Shown here: one piece after another, positions 15,201 to 28,770 of the stretch
Layout of the letters: each line of letters opens with the position of its first letter
How positions within the stretch are numbered: the stretch's first letter is position 1
Source of the DNA: Colius striatus
Lineage: Eukaryota > Chordata > Aves > Coliiformes > Coliidae
NCBI RefSeq assembly: GCF_028858725.1
Contig: NC_084759.1
Span: 88,155,389-88,219,388, forward strand
DNA: 64,000 nucleotides
Reading direction: 5' to 3'
Program-made: the position numbers and the translations under genes
The notes under the pieces: model-generated
Databases searched by the model: none
The model's input: the letters and a program-made list of their open reading frames with translations, nothing else
Told to the model about the DNA's origin: nothing

Positions 15201-18200
15201 TTTACATGTGATTGCCTAAGGGATAAAGCATCTTTCTCTGTGGAAAGTTCTAAAGATATGATAGTCTTCTGTAGTGGTAGCTCATCATACTCCCCTTCTT
15301 ACTCTAATACAAGACATTTTCATCCTTTTATGTAAAGCAGTATGAAGCTAGGAGATCCAGTTTGCTTGGGAATTGTACAAAGTGCCCATAATACTGAGCA
15401 ACTCAGCCATTTCTGGTTATTATATCATGCAGGCAGGTTATAAATGTGAAGTTTTGTTAGGTTACTTTGTGACTTAATGGTTAAGCAAGGGAGTTATTTC
15501 AGTATTTCCATATAGCATTAACATACAGAGAGCTCTGGGAGCCCTTTCATGTGGGTAGACAATTTTAAAGGAATTTAATTTCCTATCTGTAAAATTAATC
15601 TAGGCAATTGTGTTAATTTGATTTCAGCTATAAAGTATGTTGCTTTCAAATGCTTTGTCTACCAAAGCATTCTCTGTCAGGCAGGGTTCTGTCCTGACCC
15701 CCAGATTAGACTTAATATCATTACAGAAAAGAGAGATGCAATTCTTCTTCTGTAACTTATGTTCCCTTCTTTACTAGCTTTTCATAGCCAGTGCACTTGA
15801 AGCCTATGACTAGGAAACCACTCAGAAACCAGACACGACATCTTAACTGAGTTTTACTTACGGATCTGATGGTTATCACAATCTACCCAGCAAATATAAA
15901 CATGGAAATATTAAACAGCTGTGCTTGTCTTACAACTGTTAAGTTCTGAGGCTTCTGCATAGATGTAGAGTGTCCATTCAGCAAAAGCTACAATAAATCA
16001 TTCCTGCAGCACCCTAAGTTCTGTTATAAAAGGATTAAATTGTCTGACATTTTGAGAAATCAAATAATATATTATTCACATCAAAGCAAGGGAGAGATCA
16101 GTCCTAGAAAGGTTGTAGCTCCAAAACTAACAGGTACTACAAAACAGCTCTAATAAGGTGTTAACTGGACTGTTCCTGATCAGAAAGATGGTAGATAAGG
16201 TCCAGTTTCAGAATTAGAAAAACATTTGCAAATGTATGAAATATCATGACTTTTAACCAAATTAAGAAACAGAACATAAGGTTTGAAGAATTTATTGGTA
16301 AGTACTTGTGTAGTATGTGCAAAGTATTCTTGCAATAAGGCTAATTATTTGGATTTTTTCATTGATTTGGGGAGGTTTTCTCATTTTGTTTTTTGTTTTT
16401 TTCTTAAATTGATTTTGTCTCTCACGCTTTCAGCATTGGATGGCACAATAGGAAATGTCTTAAATTTGTAACTGATACGGTAGATTTCCATCATAAGATG
16501 ATGGGAAAAACAACAAAATAAACTGTGGGAGGTGTTGATCCTATCCTGGGCCTCACAATGGAAAGGTTAATTAATTATCCAAAAGACTTGTCTGAGATTT
16601 TGCTGTTAACACAGATGCTAGTTGCTTAAATGCTAATGAGCACTTTTAAGAAATTGTAGTAATTTACAGCTCTACTTCAGTGTGACTTTTCAGCTAAACA
16701 TTATCTTCTTCTCTATCTTTCTTCATTTGATTAAAAGTATTGTCTTCCTCCCTGTCCCCATAAAGGTGTAGCAGAGAAGACACAACTTCTGAAACTAAAT
16801 GTTCCAGCAACGTTCATGCTTGTGGCTCTGGATGAAGGTCCAGGTCCACCAATTAAATACCAGTATGCTGAACTGGGGAAGCTATACACTGTAGTGTCAC
16901 AGCTGATCCGCTGTTGCAACGTGTCATCGCGGATGCAGTCCTCTATCAATGGTATAGTGAGTTTTAAATTCTCCTTTGATTAACTGAGTATCTCAGTAAA
17001 TGTCTCTTGTGCATATTCAGCTATTTTGTGTAAAATGGGTTGACTGGAAAAATGTTTGCCTTTTTTTTTTTTTAGCAACTCCCTTTCTTTAAAGACAGAA
17101 ATCTCTTTGTAAGCAAACTGATTTGCTGTACTAAAAAGCACAATACCAGAAGTCTATTCTCTATTTTATGCTTCTTGGCTTATTCCTTAAAGATACAGTA
17201 AAACAACTGAATAGAAAAGTGGTAGTTTGTTGATTACAAAATATTAAGTATTTTAGAACAGTATAAAGATTCAGAGTAGGCAATAAAATAGTAGATTACT
17301 TTTGTGTTAGCAGTACAAAAATAATCTGCCCAGGAAAACACTAGAGCAGGCTCTGAAATAGCAATTGCTGCTTATCAATAAAGAGATCTTGCATTGTTGT
17401 GGATAACGCTGGAAAATTATGTGGTGCTTGTTTGCAGATGAGGCAATGAACAGAAGCCAACTATTTAATTTCTAAGAGATAAAGAATCGGTTAGAAATTG
17501 CTCAACCGAAGTATAAGTCATTAATATCTCCAGTAGTTGAATAGGGTGCAGTTATTTTTGAGGAATGGTGATAGAATGTTGAGCTATGTGGACTTTATAG
17601 CCTGTATATGTACATGTTCTATTAAGCATATTTTAGAGAACCTAATTAGGAATTTGTAGAGAAGCTATTTAGTGGCATACTCATTAGTTTGATATGTCAG
17701 GCTATAAAGTCAACAGACTAGAATATGCTACAGTAAGATTAATGAACTGAAAAGTTTTCTGTGCTATAATAAGCTTCAGAACCATTTGGCAGTTTTGATT
17801 TGGTTTAGTTTCCAGTGCGTTATTTGAGGCTTACACTGAAAAGACATTCAAGCTATGAAAAATAATTGTAAATTCACTGTATTCATAGTGTTGTACTAAA
17901 AAAAAATTACTTTGTATGAAAATTACTTTGACTACTAATTATGATTAGTATTTGCAGAGTCAAGTTATTTTTGCTTCAGCATATTACATTAGAAAAGTCT
18001 CCCTTGGACGTCTGGACATCTTCCAACAAAAACTCAAAATGCTGCTAAATTTAGAAACATCAGGAGTGAATCAACAGTCTTTCCTTCCACAAAATGAAGC
18101 TTACTAAATAAGACGCATTAATTTTATTTTTTCAAGAGTATATTACTTCTCTCTATAGTCTGGAGAGTCAGATGGGACTGTTCTGACATAGATGTTCCAC

Positions 18201-21200
18201 TGAACCCTTTCACATTGCTGAGTGAAGTAAATAGATCTTGTGTCTTAAAATGTGATAGATTTGAGCTGTATTACACAAGCAGTGAAGCATATAAATTAAT
18301 AAGATAAGAGGATTTCACTGAATAATTTCTCTGGTTGCATATGAGCATGTCTCCAGCTGTTTTGCTTTTTTATCACTGTGTAATCTTATCCGAGAGGGAG
18401 AAGTAACTCATTCAGGCAACAAGTGTCGGACATCACAATCAGAAAGCTTGAGTTCTTTCACCTCCTACAGAAGAATTTGGAGTTTTTTCCATCTGTTGTT
18501 TTTCCAGTTAAACTAGTGTCTACACCAAAGTATTTCAGTAGTTTTTCATCTGTAATAACTGTTTGTTCTAGGTAATCCTCCACTTTCCAACCCTTACGGT
18601 GATCCTAATTTATCTCAACCTATAATGGCACTTCAGCAGAACGTAGCAGACATTTTGTTTGTGAGAACTAGTTATGTGAAGAAAATTATTGAAGATTGCA
18701 GCAACTCTGAAGAGACCATCAAGTTGCTTCGTTTCTGCTGTTGGGAGAACCCTCAGTTCTCTTCCACTGTCCTCAGTGAACTTCTTTGGCAGGTAAAAAT
18801 AAAAAGCTGAGAGAAAGATGGGAATATAAGAAAGATGGGAATATTGTATGATACAAGATTCCATGTTTATATATAGAAATGTTGTATTAAATATTGCATA
18901 GATGCTAGATAAATCAACTTTCCTTAAGATGTCAGTATTTACACTCTTGGATCTATGTGTCATGTTGGAGTCCTGTGAAAAGTCCTTTTATGAGTTCAGG
19001 AAAGCAATTGACATGAGTTGGGAATATCACATTAAGGATGGAAAGTAAGAAAACTGGAGTGCTTTTTATGTATTGCAGGAGCATTTCCTGAAGCTTTCCT
19101 GTTATTATCCATAAAAGAACTTCTTATATTGCAGGGAAATTTAGAATCACGTCCTAAGATCTCACTTGTGTTTGTTGTATGTTCATAAGGTTCGTTTTTA
19201 CAAGCCTGCAGAACATACTTGGTCTCAGACTCAGGAAAGCATCTTTATAACTGTCTTTCTTGTTTTTACTTTGTAGTCTCTGTAAGGTTAGTCACACTTT
19301 TCCACTCCAAGTAAACTTTTTGCTTCTGTTACCTCATCTTTATTATTCACTTCTTTTACCATTTAAACATCACATTTTTCTATGTCCCTTTCTTTGGTGC
19401 TTGAAAGAAGTGTAATAAAAATCACTTTACTGATATTCTGCTAGCCACGTGTTTTATGTTTTAAGATAACCTTTGAAAATACTGTCTGAAAGTAGCAATA
19501 TCCATGAAAAATACCATTTTGTAATTTTGCTTTTCTAAAGCGATTTTTAAGGTAGCTTCTTCAGCATTAAATGTTTGAGGCCACAGATTAATTGTGTTAG
19601 AAACTCTAGAGGAAACATTTGTCCTTTACAAAACCTACTGTATTTTTGTTTACGAAATCCACCAAAGCAACAACAAACTGACCCAACAAAAACACAACCC
19701 AAAAAAACCCGTTACACAGTCAACATTGTCTTTAAATATGTCTCTTGAAATATCCTTTACGGTAGACTTCACTTCAAATGGATTGTGTTCTTGTATTGCA
19801 CCATGCTTCACGGAGTTCTTTCTCTGCAATTTTACTTTAAGGTTGCATATTCCTATACATACGAACTTCGACCTTACTTGGATCTGCTTCTGCAAATCCT
19901 ATTAATTGAGGACTCTTGGCAAACTCACAGGTTAGTATTTACCTGTCTCTTTATAATTCAAGATTATTATGTTCTGTACAACTTGTTTTCCCAATGGTTC
20001 TGTTGCTACTCCTTTCAAGAGGTTTGTTGTAAATATATATTAAATGAAAATACAGAAATAAAACATTTTTCTTCCACTTTAGTGGAAGAAATCTTATCTA
20101 ATTTTTTTAGGTAAATCTACAGCTTTTCACTTTGACCTTCTTTACTATTGAGGAATTTGTTAGTCCTGTAACAAGGCTTTTCCCATACAAGATAATGTGC
20201 TATTTAGGCTAAACTCATTGATGTTTACTATGAGGTGCTTAGGTGACTTAGAAACATCTCATTCAAGAGGATCCAATGATAGCCTGGTCTTAATAAGAAG
20301 CACATCAGTAGTAGTAGTGATACCAAGACATACATGAAGTGTGAACTTGGGAGAAAAGTATATTTCATACATAGATATGTGATCAGATTTCAAGACAATT
20401 TTCAATATATAAATATTCATCCAGTTCAAACTTAACTTCTGTGTGTTTACAGAGTAAGGCTTTTGAAAATCAAGAGTTAAAAAATATAATTACTGCAAAT
20501 ACTGACAGTTTGACGGAGTAGTAAATTTTTCAGAAGTTTTCTGTGGAAGTTGTAGGTGAGGTATCAGAAAATTTATGTCATCAACATTCCACCCATGTCT
20601 TTCTAAATATCACTGTTACATAATAAGTTAATAGGAGTAGTACCAGATCTATGAAGTTGTTGGCAGTTGTTATATGACATTCAAAATACTTTGAGTAAGG
20701 ATCCACCTGCCATGTGCAATAAGGATATTGGACTGAACTCATGTACTTAACCTGTAGAAGCAGACTGCACTTGCCTAGCCTTACTTCAGAAGATGCTCTG
20801 CGACGAGGTGATAGTCTGACTTACCACAGTCGAAGATACGAAGACCAACTTAGAGAGGATTCTTCGTTTTCTTTAGGAATTCAAGTTTAGGCAAGGGATG
20901 AGAATGCCCTTTATACGTAGGCTTTTCAAATTTGCATATATATGTAGATGTAATGCACATATAAAGCAGTTTGTTAATATTTTCATCACGGTAAACAAAC
21001 ACTTCCATAAGATGTCTTTTAAATCCATGGTCTTTCAGCTGGAGACTGGACATACTTTCGTAGACGTGAAGTAAAATAATATATATTAGGGTGGAAACAC
21101 AGGTGAGAAACCATGAAAGTTGTTATTTGAGGTAGTGCTGCATTTGAAATAACAGGTTGTGAAGGAGGTTGGATGTTAACAGTATGGCTTACACTATACT

Positions 21201-24200
21201 TGGATCACTTTGTATTCAAGATTGCAGTCACAGCAGTGTCTGTTAGAACTGTGTTGGTCTTCAGCAAAAGGGTATCAAGTGGCAAGCTGCAGTGATCCTC
21301 TAATTGCTTGTTGCCACGTCTGGCAGTAGCTTGAGGTTCTGGACTCTGCTCTGATCCTGGTTTTGCTGCAGTAATCACAGAATTGTAATCACCTTTGTCT
21401 TTTCTTTCAAAGAAAACCCCTAATAGCATAACTTTCCATAGTAAATGATAGTATCTTCTCACTCTTAGAAAACTAACGTCATCTGATCTTAGACAAGGTA
21501 CATCCTTTAGTGCTCCTTGTATCCTTATACTGCAAGGTGGCAGCTGCTCTGTTTTGGCATGAGACCCCCTCTTATAATGTCTTGACAAGTTCAAGCACCA
21601 GGTTTGAGATAATAGTGTTACAAGTACCATTAAGATAAATCAGCTGAAGTAAGGAGCATCATCATTTTACAGATGGAGCCTAAGTTGCTGGTTGTCTGGA
21701 GTCTGTTTGCTGATTGTTGCCACAGCTACAAGGAAAGAGAGCAATTGCTTTTCCTACAATGAGCATAGTTCTTGAGGATGTCAGTGTAGGTTCTGTGCCC
21801 TCCTGACTTTTTTTTCAAATCTAAAGTATGTTGATTCTTGCACAGTTTCAGTGTGGCAATTAATTCCCCTTTGTTTGAGAGCAGAAGGCACAGAAAATGG
21901 ACGTAGTTCTGGAGAGTGTCCAAGTCCTTTATCCCCAGGCAAAAATATACCATTCATTCCTCTTAAGAGGACTTGCATCTAACCTTTGAGTGTGTACCTT
22001 TGAGAAGCATAACTATAATACAAGTAACCGTTCTACTGAGGATTTAACTCTTCCCAATTCTGTAAGCGCCTCGTGCATTAACAGATCTATTTTGTAAGTG
22101 AAATTGAGTTTTAAAAATTTAAGTCATAATTATCCAGTTAAGTTGACTGCTGGGATTAAAATTAAACCTACTTACATGTATCTCATTAAAAATGTAAATA
22201 TTACCACATGCTACACTTCAAGCTACGTATGTGATGGGTCAAGTTAGTTTTCTGATTTAAAAAAAAAAACAAACCTCTTTACTAAAACCAGAGGTCAGAA
22301 TACAAGCTATTCCTTTATAATTACATTATAAGTTAATTGAAAAACTCTGTAACACTTGAGGTTTTGGTGTTTGATGTTTTGGTTTTTTTTAGGATCCACA
22401 ATGCACTTAAGGGAATCCCAGACGACAGGGATGGACTATTTGACACCATTCAGCGCTCAAAGAATCATTATCAGAAAAGAGCTTACCAGTGTATAAAGTG
22501 CATGGTAGCTCTCTTCAGCAACTGTCCTGTAGCCTACCAGATCCTTCAGGTGATGCCTTTTTTGTTCTGTTTCTTGATGCTTTTTTCTAGTCCTGTGTTA
22601 AAAAAATGAAAAATCACAAACCAAAAGCCCAAATAACAAACCACCACACACAGCAACAACCGCCACTGTTACTCAATTTCCATCACCTCGACGAAATTAG
22701 AACTTCCAAATACAACTCACTTGAGCCTTCCTATATCAGAATATCAATAAATGGGTTTGGGAGCAGTTCAGTTACATTTGCATTCATGGTTCTGTGATGC
22801 AGCTTCACATCTGCAGACTTGATTTCAATTTTGAAGTTTTCTTTTTGCAAAAAAGGGCATTTGAGAGAATTTTTTGTCAACAGCAGCATATGTCTTGGTG
22901 GTCTGTTGTCTGATCGCTGATGTGTAGGAAGGGAAAAGCAGATCTGTTTTGAGAATAGAGAAAATAATTCGGAATTGTCAATTTTCCATCTGCAGAGCAA
23001 CGGAGATCTGAAGAGAAAATGGACCTGGGCAGTAGAATGGCTTGGAGATGAGCTTGAGCGTAGACCATACACTGGCAATCCCCAGTACACCTACAACAAT
23101 TGGTCTCCACCAATACAGAGCAATGAAACATCAAATGGCTACTTCCTAGAGAGATCACACAGTGCTAGGATGACTCTTGCAAAAGCTTGTGAACTCTGTC
23201 CAGAGGAGGTAAAGAATTAATTTGAAATCTGGTAAACTGAAGTGCTTCTGTAAGTAATTAACCTTAGCAACACTCTTCAGTCATTACAGCGTTAACACAT
23301 TTTGTAAGTATTTTATAAATCAACATTTCTGGTTTGGTTGGCTTCAGTTACACATTGCGGTACCTTTGACTGTTTAAAGTAGATTGTGGGTGGGTCTGTT
23401 TCTCCAATAATACGTCGATAGTGGGAACTTCTATGTAGTACAATACAAGCTCTCAGTGACACAGTGGAGTAGAATTTTTCTCTGATTGTGTCTGAAACAA
23501 TCGTTTACACGTAGGATTGGTTCTGGATAGAACGATCGTAATATGTTTTACCCAGATAAATGAAAACATTTTTTCAAACTTCAGGAACCAGATGATCCTG
23601 ATGCCCCAGATGAACACGAGTCTTCTCCACCTGAAGATGCCCCACTGTATCCCCATTCACCTGGTTCCCAGTATCAGCAGGTAAAAGCTCAGAGCCAAAC
23701 CATTTATTCAGACTTCTACGTTAGCTGGTTTTAGCATTTATGATAGCTTAAATTCTAAGCGTTTAGTCAGAAGCATGTTGTTGTCAGATATCACACTTGG
23801 AGGAACAAAGTTAAAGATACACCTCCATTTCTCCAGTAACAGTTTCAACCATCAGAGTTTCGGGTGAGAATTTTAATGTTACCAGACCAGGAGTTAATTA
23901 TCCATGGAAGGAGCAGGGAGACAGATGTCATCACAGTCTAGTGCATGCTGAATTTGGTTCTGTTGTATTTGTTGCCATCAACAATATTTTGTGAGTTGCT
24001 TTCTTGTATTTAAATACAAAATCAAGCCTCAGGGCCTCTGCATTTCTGTTTGGATAATTGGAAGACTTTCAGAAAAATGCAGATGACTGTGGTACAAACA
24101 ACTTGTGCGATGAACACTGATCTATAAGTCTTACAAATATGTACAGAATCTAAATCATTTTGTGTTAAATGGCTGCTTTGTTAACATCTTTCAGTGGAAA

Positions 24201-25303
24201 GCCAGATCTGAAAGAAATCATAACCAGCGTTTCCTACTGAATTAAAACTATTTAGTAGATCCCCCGCTTAGTTGCCATTTTTTTGTTCCGATTTGTTTTA
24301 TATATTCCAAATCTGCTAATTTAATTTCCTTTCCTGCCCAAACCCATTTTCCCTCCGTCTTGCTTTCCTTACTTGATGTTCTCAGCAGAGCAGTTGGTAA
24401 GTCATGCAGATTTTCCCCTCCTTTCTGAGCTCCGGAGTTCAGACACCTACCATAACCTCACCGTTACCCATGTGATGTGTTCACTTTCTTGCAAGAGATG
24501 GCATTTCTCACTAACACACACAACTCTCATATTCTTGGTTTCTCTACAGTTGGTTAAACTCTGCAAAACGGTAGATAGATAAGATGTTTTCATTTATCAG
24601 ATATGTGTATGACTTTTTAAATTGAGGTAGAGCATCTGTAGAAAAGTACTGGTCCAGATTTCATTCAGTTCTGTAAGAGTAACGTTTTCCCTCTTAAAAA
24701 AGAAAGTATGCTGCATAAATACATGTATGATTTTTCCATTGTCCTAGGAAAAAAATTCCAACTGGTTGAATCTGGTGCTAAAACACGTGTGCAGTTTCAT
24801 GTCTGCAACAGATAGGCAGCCATTTTTCATCTCTCTGTCTTCTTTCTTGCTGCTTTTGCTTTGCATGTAACTGTTTGTTACTCAAAAGCTGAGATGGCTG
24901 TTTTAACTAATCCTTTTACCTTTACAAGTTGAAAGTTTGTGTGTCTTCTGTGCAAATGAACAAGGTAAGTGAAAGATGCGATTCAGAGGAATGAAGAACC
25001 TGTGATGTGTGTCCATAGAGCTCTCGGTGTGCTCAAGCACACCAGAAGCTCAACACGCTTGAAGGATATTTTTCAGTAGTGTGAACGTGGAAGGGGAAAA
25101 GCAAGTAACTCATTGTGAAGCCGCCCAGGAGTTTAATGTCCCTTTGAAATGTTTATGCTTTGTTACAGAATAACCACGTGCATGGACAGCCATATACAGG
25201 CCCGGCAGCACATCATATGAACAACCCTCAGCGAACTGGCCAACGAGCACAAGAAAACTATGAAGGCAGTGAAGAAGTTTCCCCGCCTCAGACAAAAGAT
25301 TAG
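1116..25303 (+). CDS. USP9X: USP9X, 3' half (19 coding exons), ubiquitin-specific peptidase
   Basis: Deubiquitinase of the USP/C19 cysteine-protease family that removes ubiquitin from many cytosolic substrates. Exons read from GT/AG borders and phase: 1116-1224, 1797-1943, 2064-2210, 3041-3263, 5620-5840, 6235-6425, 6834-7007, 9214-9355, 9530-10280, 11303-11426, 12700-12925, 13826-13955, 16766-16951, 18572-18792, 19842-19930, 22393-22549, 22996-23208, 23585-23680, 25169-25303. All phases agree and no exon has an internal stop, giving 1,226 residues, about half of the roughly 2,550-residue family protein; the 5' half lies before the window. The Cys box, His box, two CxxC pairs and the C-terminus ending SPPQTKD fit USP9X. 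A USP9Y-like paralog is the only serious alternative, and birds are not expected to carry one. Introns range from about 120 bp to 2.8 kb. Confidence 0.96.
4217..4620 (+). repeat. CR1 LINE 3' fragment (sense)
   Basis: It starts with a CTGGGAGAGTTGGGGTTGTT-type block and runs through CACTGGAATAAATTGCCCAGAGAG. It ends with GACTGGATGATCTTTAAAGG, then CCCAAACCATTCTGTGATT, the typical avian CR1 3' end. Divergence and internal gaps suggest an old copy. It lies in the USP9X intron between the exons at 3041-3263 and 5620-5840. Confidence 0.85.
5620..10280 (+). CDS. USP9X: USP9X catalytic-domain exons (Cys box to His box)
   Basis: Five exons (5620-5840, 6235-6425, 6834-7007, 9214-9355, 9530-10280) hold the USP core. 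The Cys box [13 protein letters not shown] places the nucleophile Cys at 5712-5714. A CQGC pair at the end of the 6834-7007 exon and a CEKC pair at the end of the 9214-9355 exon form the usual four-Cys zinc ribbon. The 751-bp exon carries the QLKRFDYD strand, the His box [12 protein letters not shown] with the catalytic His at 9830-9832, and WYKFDDGDV, which supplies the acidic partner. Catalytic residues are all present, so an active enzyme is expected. An acidic insert ([15 protein letters not shown]) follows the Cys box, as known for this enzyme. Confidence 0.96.
10586..11118 (-). repeat. CR1 LINE 3' fragment (antisense to USP9X)
   Basis: The plus strand opens with AGAATCATAGAGTGATAGGG and GGAAGGGACCTTTAGAGATC, the complement of a CR1 3' end. 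Complementary CR1 blocks continue up to GAACTGGTCACAGGACTACA and GATGAGGCCTCACCAGTGCA. About 530 bp are retained, with the 5' part of the element missing, as is usual for CR1. It lies in the intron after the large catalytic exon. Confidence 0.92.
11303..23680 (+). CDS. USP9X: USP9X post-catalytic exons
   Basis: Nine exons (11303-11426, 12700-12925, 13826-13955, 16766-16951, 18572-18792, 19842-19930, 22393-22549, 22996-23208, 23585-23680) encode the C-terminal helical region after the USP fold. Recognisable stretches include [40 protein letters not shown] and an acidic, proline-rich segment ([22 protein letters not shown]) near the C-terminus. The intron after 11426 starts GTATCTTG, but no U12 branch point is visible, so it is taken as a standard U2 intron. 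Confidence 0.94.
19860..22392 (+). other. USP9X exon 19842-19930 and its long downstream intron, unclassified content
   Basis: The 2.4-kb intron 19931-22392 is mostly AT-rich. The stretch 21,190-21,980 is less AT-rich and carries open frames on the minus strand with no recognisable domain. It might be an old unclassified repeat, but I see no target duplication, poly(A) tail or known family motif. Confidence 0.3.
24929..24964 (+). other. USP9X: Candidate 36-nt in-frame cassette exon of USP9X
   Basis: Between the last two constitutive exons lies a pyrimidine-rich tract with a CTAAT-like branch site, an AG at 24927-24928, 36 open bases, and a near-consensus donor AAG/GTAAGTG at 24965. The length is a multiple of three and both neighbours are phase 0, so inclusion would add 12 residues ([12 protein letters not shown]) without changing the frame. 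Seen in sequence only; I know of no transcript support. Confidence 0.45.
25169..25303 (+). CDS. USP9X: USP9X terminal coding exon and stop
   Basis: Final coding exon. The acceptor TTACAG precedes AATAACCACGTG, and the frame runs through [16 protein letters not shown] and the final [10 protein letters not shown] to a TAG at 25301-25303. Phase 0 joins it directly to the exon ending at 23680, or optionally to the candidate cassette exon at 24929-24964. Confidence 0.95.
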
Positions 25304-28300
25304 TGAAATGCACATAATCGATTAACTTGCTCCATCAAGACTGTGCACCCAGGCCTTACAGTCCAACCTTTCTCTGTGTCTGGCTAATATTTAAAACTAG
25401 AAAAAACTATTCCTAATCAACATGGAGTGGAGAGTCTATTCACTGTCTTATCTGCAGAAAATTGCTGTCAATATATAACCCGCCTGCAGTGGAAAGTGTA
25501 TAGTGTTTTGTAATAAATGGCCTGATGCTAATGTGTAAATGGCAAAGGTGTATATAGTATATTAATGTTTGACTGTTAATTCTTGAGCAAGAAACATTTT
25601 TTTTTGTCTTGATGAGACTCACAGATCTACAAAAAAAAACAAAAAAAATAATTTCTTGATATATCTGCTGCGCTCTGCAACCAGTGTCGCCTGCCTCGGG
25701 GCAGCCGGATCAACTCCTTTACGAAAAAGCCTATCCATGTCAACCACGAAAATAGTTTCATGTTAATTCTTTGCCACTGGAGTCGATTTTACTATGAGCA
25801 ACGTAATGGCTGATAACCTTTTAATTATTTGGTTGATGTGGAAAATTGGTGATGTAACATTGTTTCTAGATCTTTTTCTCATTGCCTTTTTCATTCTGGT
25901 ATTAGGTTAATCACTTTGAAGCTATAGTTATGCTGTAACATTTAGCATGGCTTCACACCAGGTTAGTGTAGCCAATGAGGGGGAAAGCAACAACAACAAC
26001 AACAAAAACCCTGACATGTGACGACAGCAGTTGTCCCAATGTGACAACTGTCTTGCTCAGTACCTTTTCTTCTTACACCTAGACTATAAAATGGGGAGGG
26101 AAAATGTGACAAACAAGTGGTTTTCAGTTTCACGTATGTTCCTCACATCTGATGTTTGACAGTTCTGTCTCTGGGTGGGATAAAGAACACTTAGTTTTCA
26201 GTAATAGAAATTTAAAAGATTAAAAACAAATATGCAAAAATTTGCTATGCCAGGATGCCTGGAGCATAATAGACTGTATTTGGTGTGCTTGTTTTGTTTC
26301 TTTGGTAGAGCTTATTAGATAAACTTCTAACACTTTCCTTCTACTGCATCCCAGTGAAGTGGAAGTCAACAAAATCACACAGTACTTGTGAGTGCCACTG
26401 CACCAAGTTAACTTGCTGGTTTTATGCTCGTTCACAGTTCTACTTGAAAGCGAGAATCGTCATAGCTCTTCATCCATTATACAGGAGATCTTAACATTAG
26501 AAGCAGGGTTTAATTATAAAAGAAACTACTGGTTAGTCAAATACAATTCTGAGGTATCTCTATTCCAGAATAAACATTTGTTTAAAGACTTCGAGAAACG
26601 CATCAGTAAATACTGTATTTAAATGAAAATTGGTAACTTGAATGTGTGTAATTTTTTTTGGAACCTGTCTAAAAACCAAATACCCCTGCAAAAACAGATA
26701 CAGCCCACCCTATACTATTTAAATATTTTGCTGTTTTATTTTATAGAAATTATTTTGCTGAATTCACAAATAGAATTTGATTTAAGAAGAATGTTTTGTC
26801 CTGTGGTGTGTGTTGTTTTTTGGGTGGTTTTTTTGTTTTGTTTTGTTTTTTTAAATGGACTGCACAGAGAGGCGAATTCTGTGCAGTGGCACTATGCTGA
26901 ATTCTGGAACAACAGTCACATTGAGATTCTGTGCACAAAAAAAACCCCTAATTTGGCCCTTAAGAATAAAATAATCAGGACAATTACACTGTAAAAGTTT
27001 CTTAATGTGATTTATCTTGTACTTTTTGTATGTTTTTATATATACATATATATATTTAATGAGCACAAGCTTGATGGTGTTTTTTACAAATTAGTTGATA
27101 GAAACAAAGCTGCTTATCAAATTAAAGGTCTGTAGTTTTGAAATGAACGAAGGAAAATTCGGTCACAAGCGCATTCTTACTCATTTAGTATAATAAGAAA
27201 GGGGCACAGAAGATTTTTGAACGTTCTGTAGAGTGATGGTCACTTTTATGCTTCCACGTTTTTCCCTCGTGCTCAAGTCAGTTCAGATTTTTTCATGGAT
27301 TTTTAGTAGCACCACTTTACTTGGACTTAATAAATTTGGATGAAGTGCCCTCATTTATCTTTGGGAATGCTTGTTGGAGGTTTTAACTGAATATTCTGCC
27401 CTGAGCACTCAAGTTTAAATAGTTCATATTTATTTGGACCAGTAGTTGTTAAATGAGCAATCTTCTCAGAGGCAGTACCTATTTTTTTACTATGTGAAAT
27501 ATACAATGCGCTAGTTCAGCCTTGCCAAATGTGTGTGTTTTTAATAGTTAAGTGATTGTAGGGACGTGTCTAACCTGTCACACTTAAAGGCTGTGATTCT
27601 GTTGAGTCACACACACCCCTGTCCCTGGGTTGAGAATGACTGCTCTGACAGTTGTTTCCCAGGCATCACGTTGAGAATATTGTGTGTCTTTGAGGAAGGG
27701 AAGCCTGTGTTGTTTGTTTGCAGCTGCTGCTCCTCAGTGGATAGCTACGGTAAAAGGTGCAATGTTTTCATCTTCACTCTGGGCAAAATAGTTTTGAATT
27801 GTACTTAATAGCTGCTGTGCAAGCAGAAAGTTTCATGTGCATGTTACTGTCACGGCGTTTTGGCAGTGGTCATTTTCAGGCAGTGGCACACTTCAAAATA
27901 GTCCTCAAAGTGCCTAAAGATTTAGTTCCTCCATCACTAATTCAATCCCATTTTCTGTTCAAAACAGTGGCTAGGGAATCTCTGGTCTTCCGTAAAATGA
28001 GCCAGTAAATAGAGTAATTGCTCATCTTCCTGACAAGGTAACTTCAAATGCACAGAAACTGAAAATTCACAGGTGATGTTATAGGGTGGTTAATGGGTTG
28101 TTTGGCCTGAGGCAAACCCATCACTTCGGTCCTCAGAATTTCTCCCTCATGTACATTTGGATTGTGGTGGTTTGGTGATTAAAATGAGCTTTTAACACTA
28201 ACAGTAGCAAGTGTTTAAAAAAAAAAAACGACAGTACAGCCATATATAAAAGTAATTTATTACTATTTGTATATCAATAAATGTACAAAGTTTCAGTCAT

Positions 28301-28770
28301 AAAGTTGCACAGGGTTCAGTCAAAGCTCATTTGCCACACAGAACCTGATTTTTGTGGGGATGCACAAGCAGAAAGGGACTCTGCTTGGCTTGGGATGTTT
28401 TTTTGGATTAATTTCCCTGCTAACTACCAGCTTTTTTTAAAGCCATTGTATCTCGCTGAAATTGAGACAGAAAGAAATTAAATTCCACAGTGGGTTTTTT
28501 TTTTCAGGGTGAAACTTCAGATGACGTGAAAAAATGGTGGTGTTACTTGCAGTTATGCCTTCTCAGACACTTTGTTCTGCCTAGTTTGTGTGTTTTAGCA
28601 TATGTATCATGAGAAAGCACTTACAGTTTCAAAACTTTATAAATATTTCCTAAGTTCCAGGAGAGAATGACACCAGCCATTCTGCCAAAGCTAAAATGGG
28701 CAAAAATCAGCAGCTGTAGCAGTTCACTTCAGTTTTGGTTTCAATAAATTTTGTCTACCTCTGAGTCACT
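25304..28770 (+). other. USP9X: Probable USP9X 3' UTR with several poly(A) signals
   Basis: AT-rich noncoding DNA after the stop. Canonical AATAAA hexamers occur at 25512-25517, 26569-26574, 26965-26970, 27329-27334, 28276-28281 and 28743-28748, allowing short and long 3' ends. A (CAA)n tract lies near 25,989-26,006, and a TA-rich run near 27,038-27,058. The 3' limit is inferred; further AATAAA sites exist downstream (for example near 29,233 and 32,542), so the true end may be later. Confidence 0.45.

Noticed and set aside
21205..21630. 141-codon minus-strand open frame in a USP9X intron
   Set aside because: No known domain, no splice or promoter context; probably chance in a less AT-rich intron segment.
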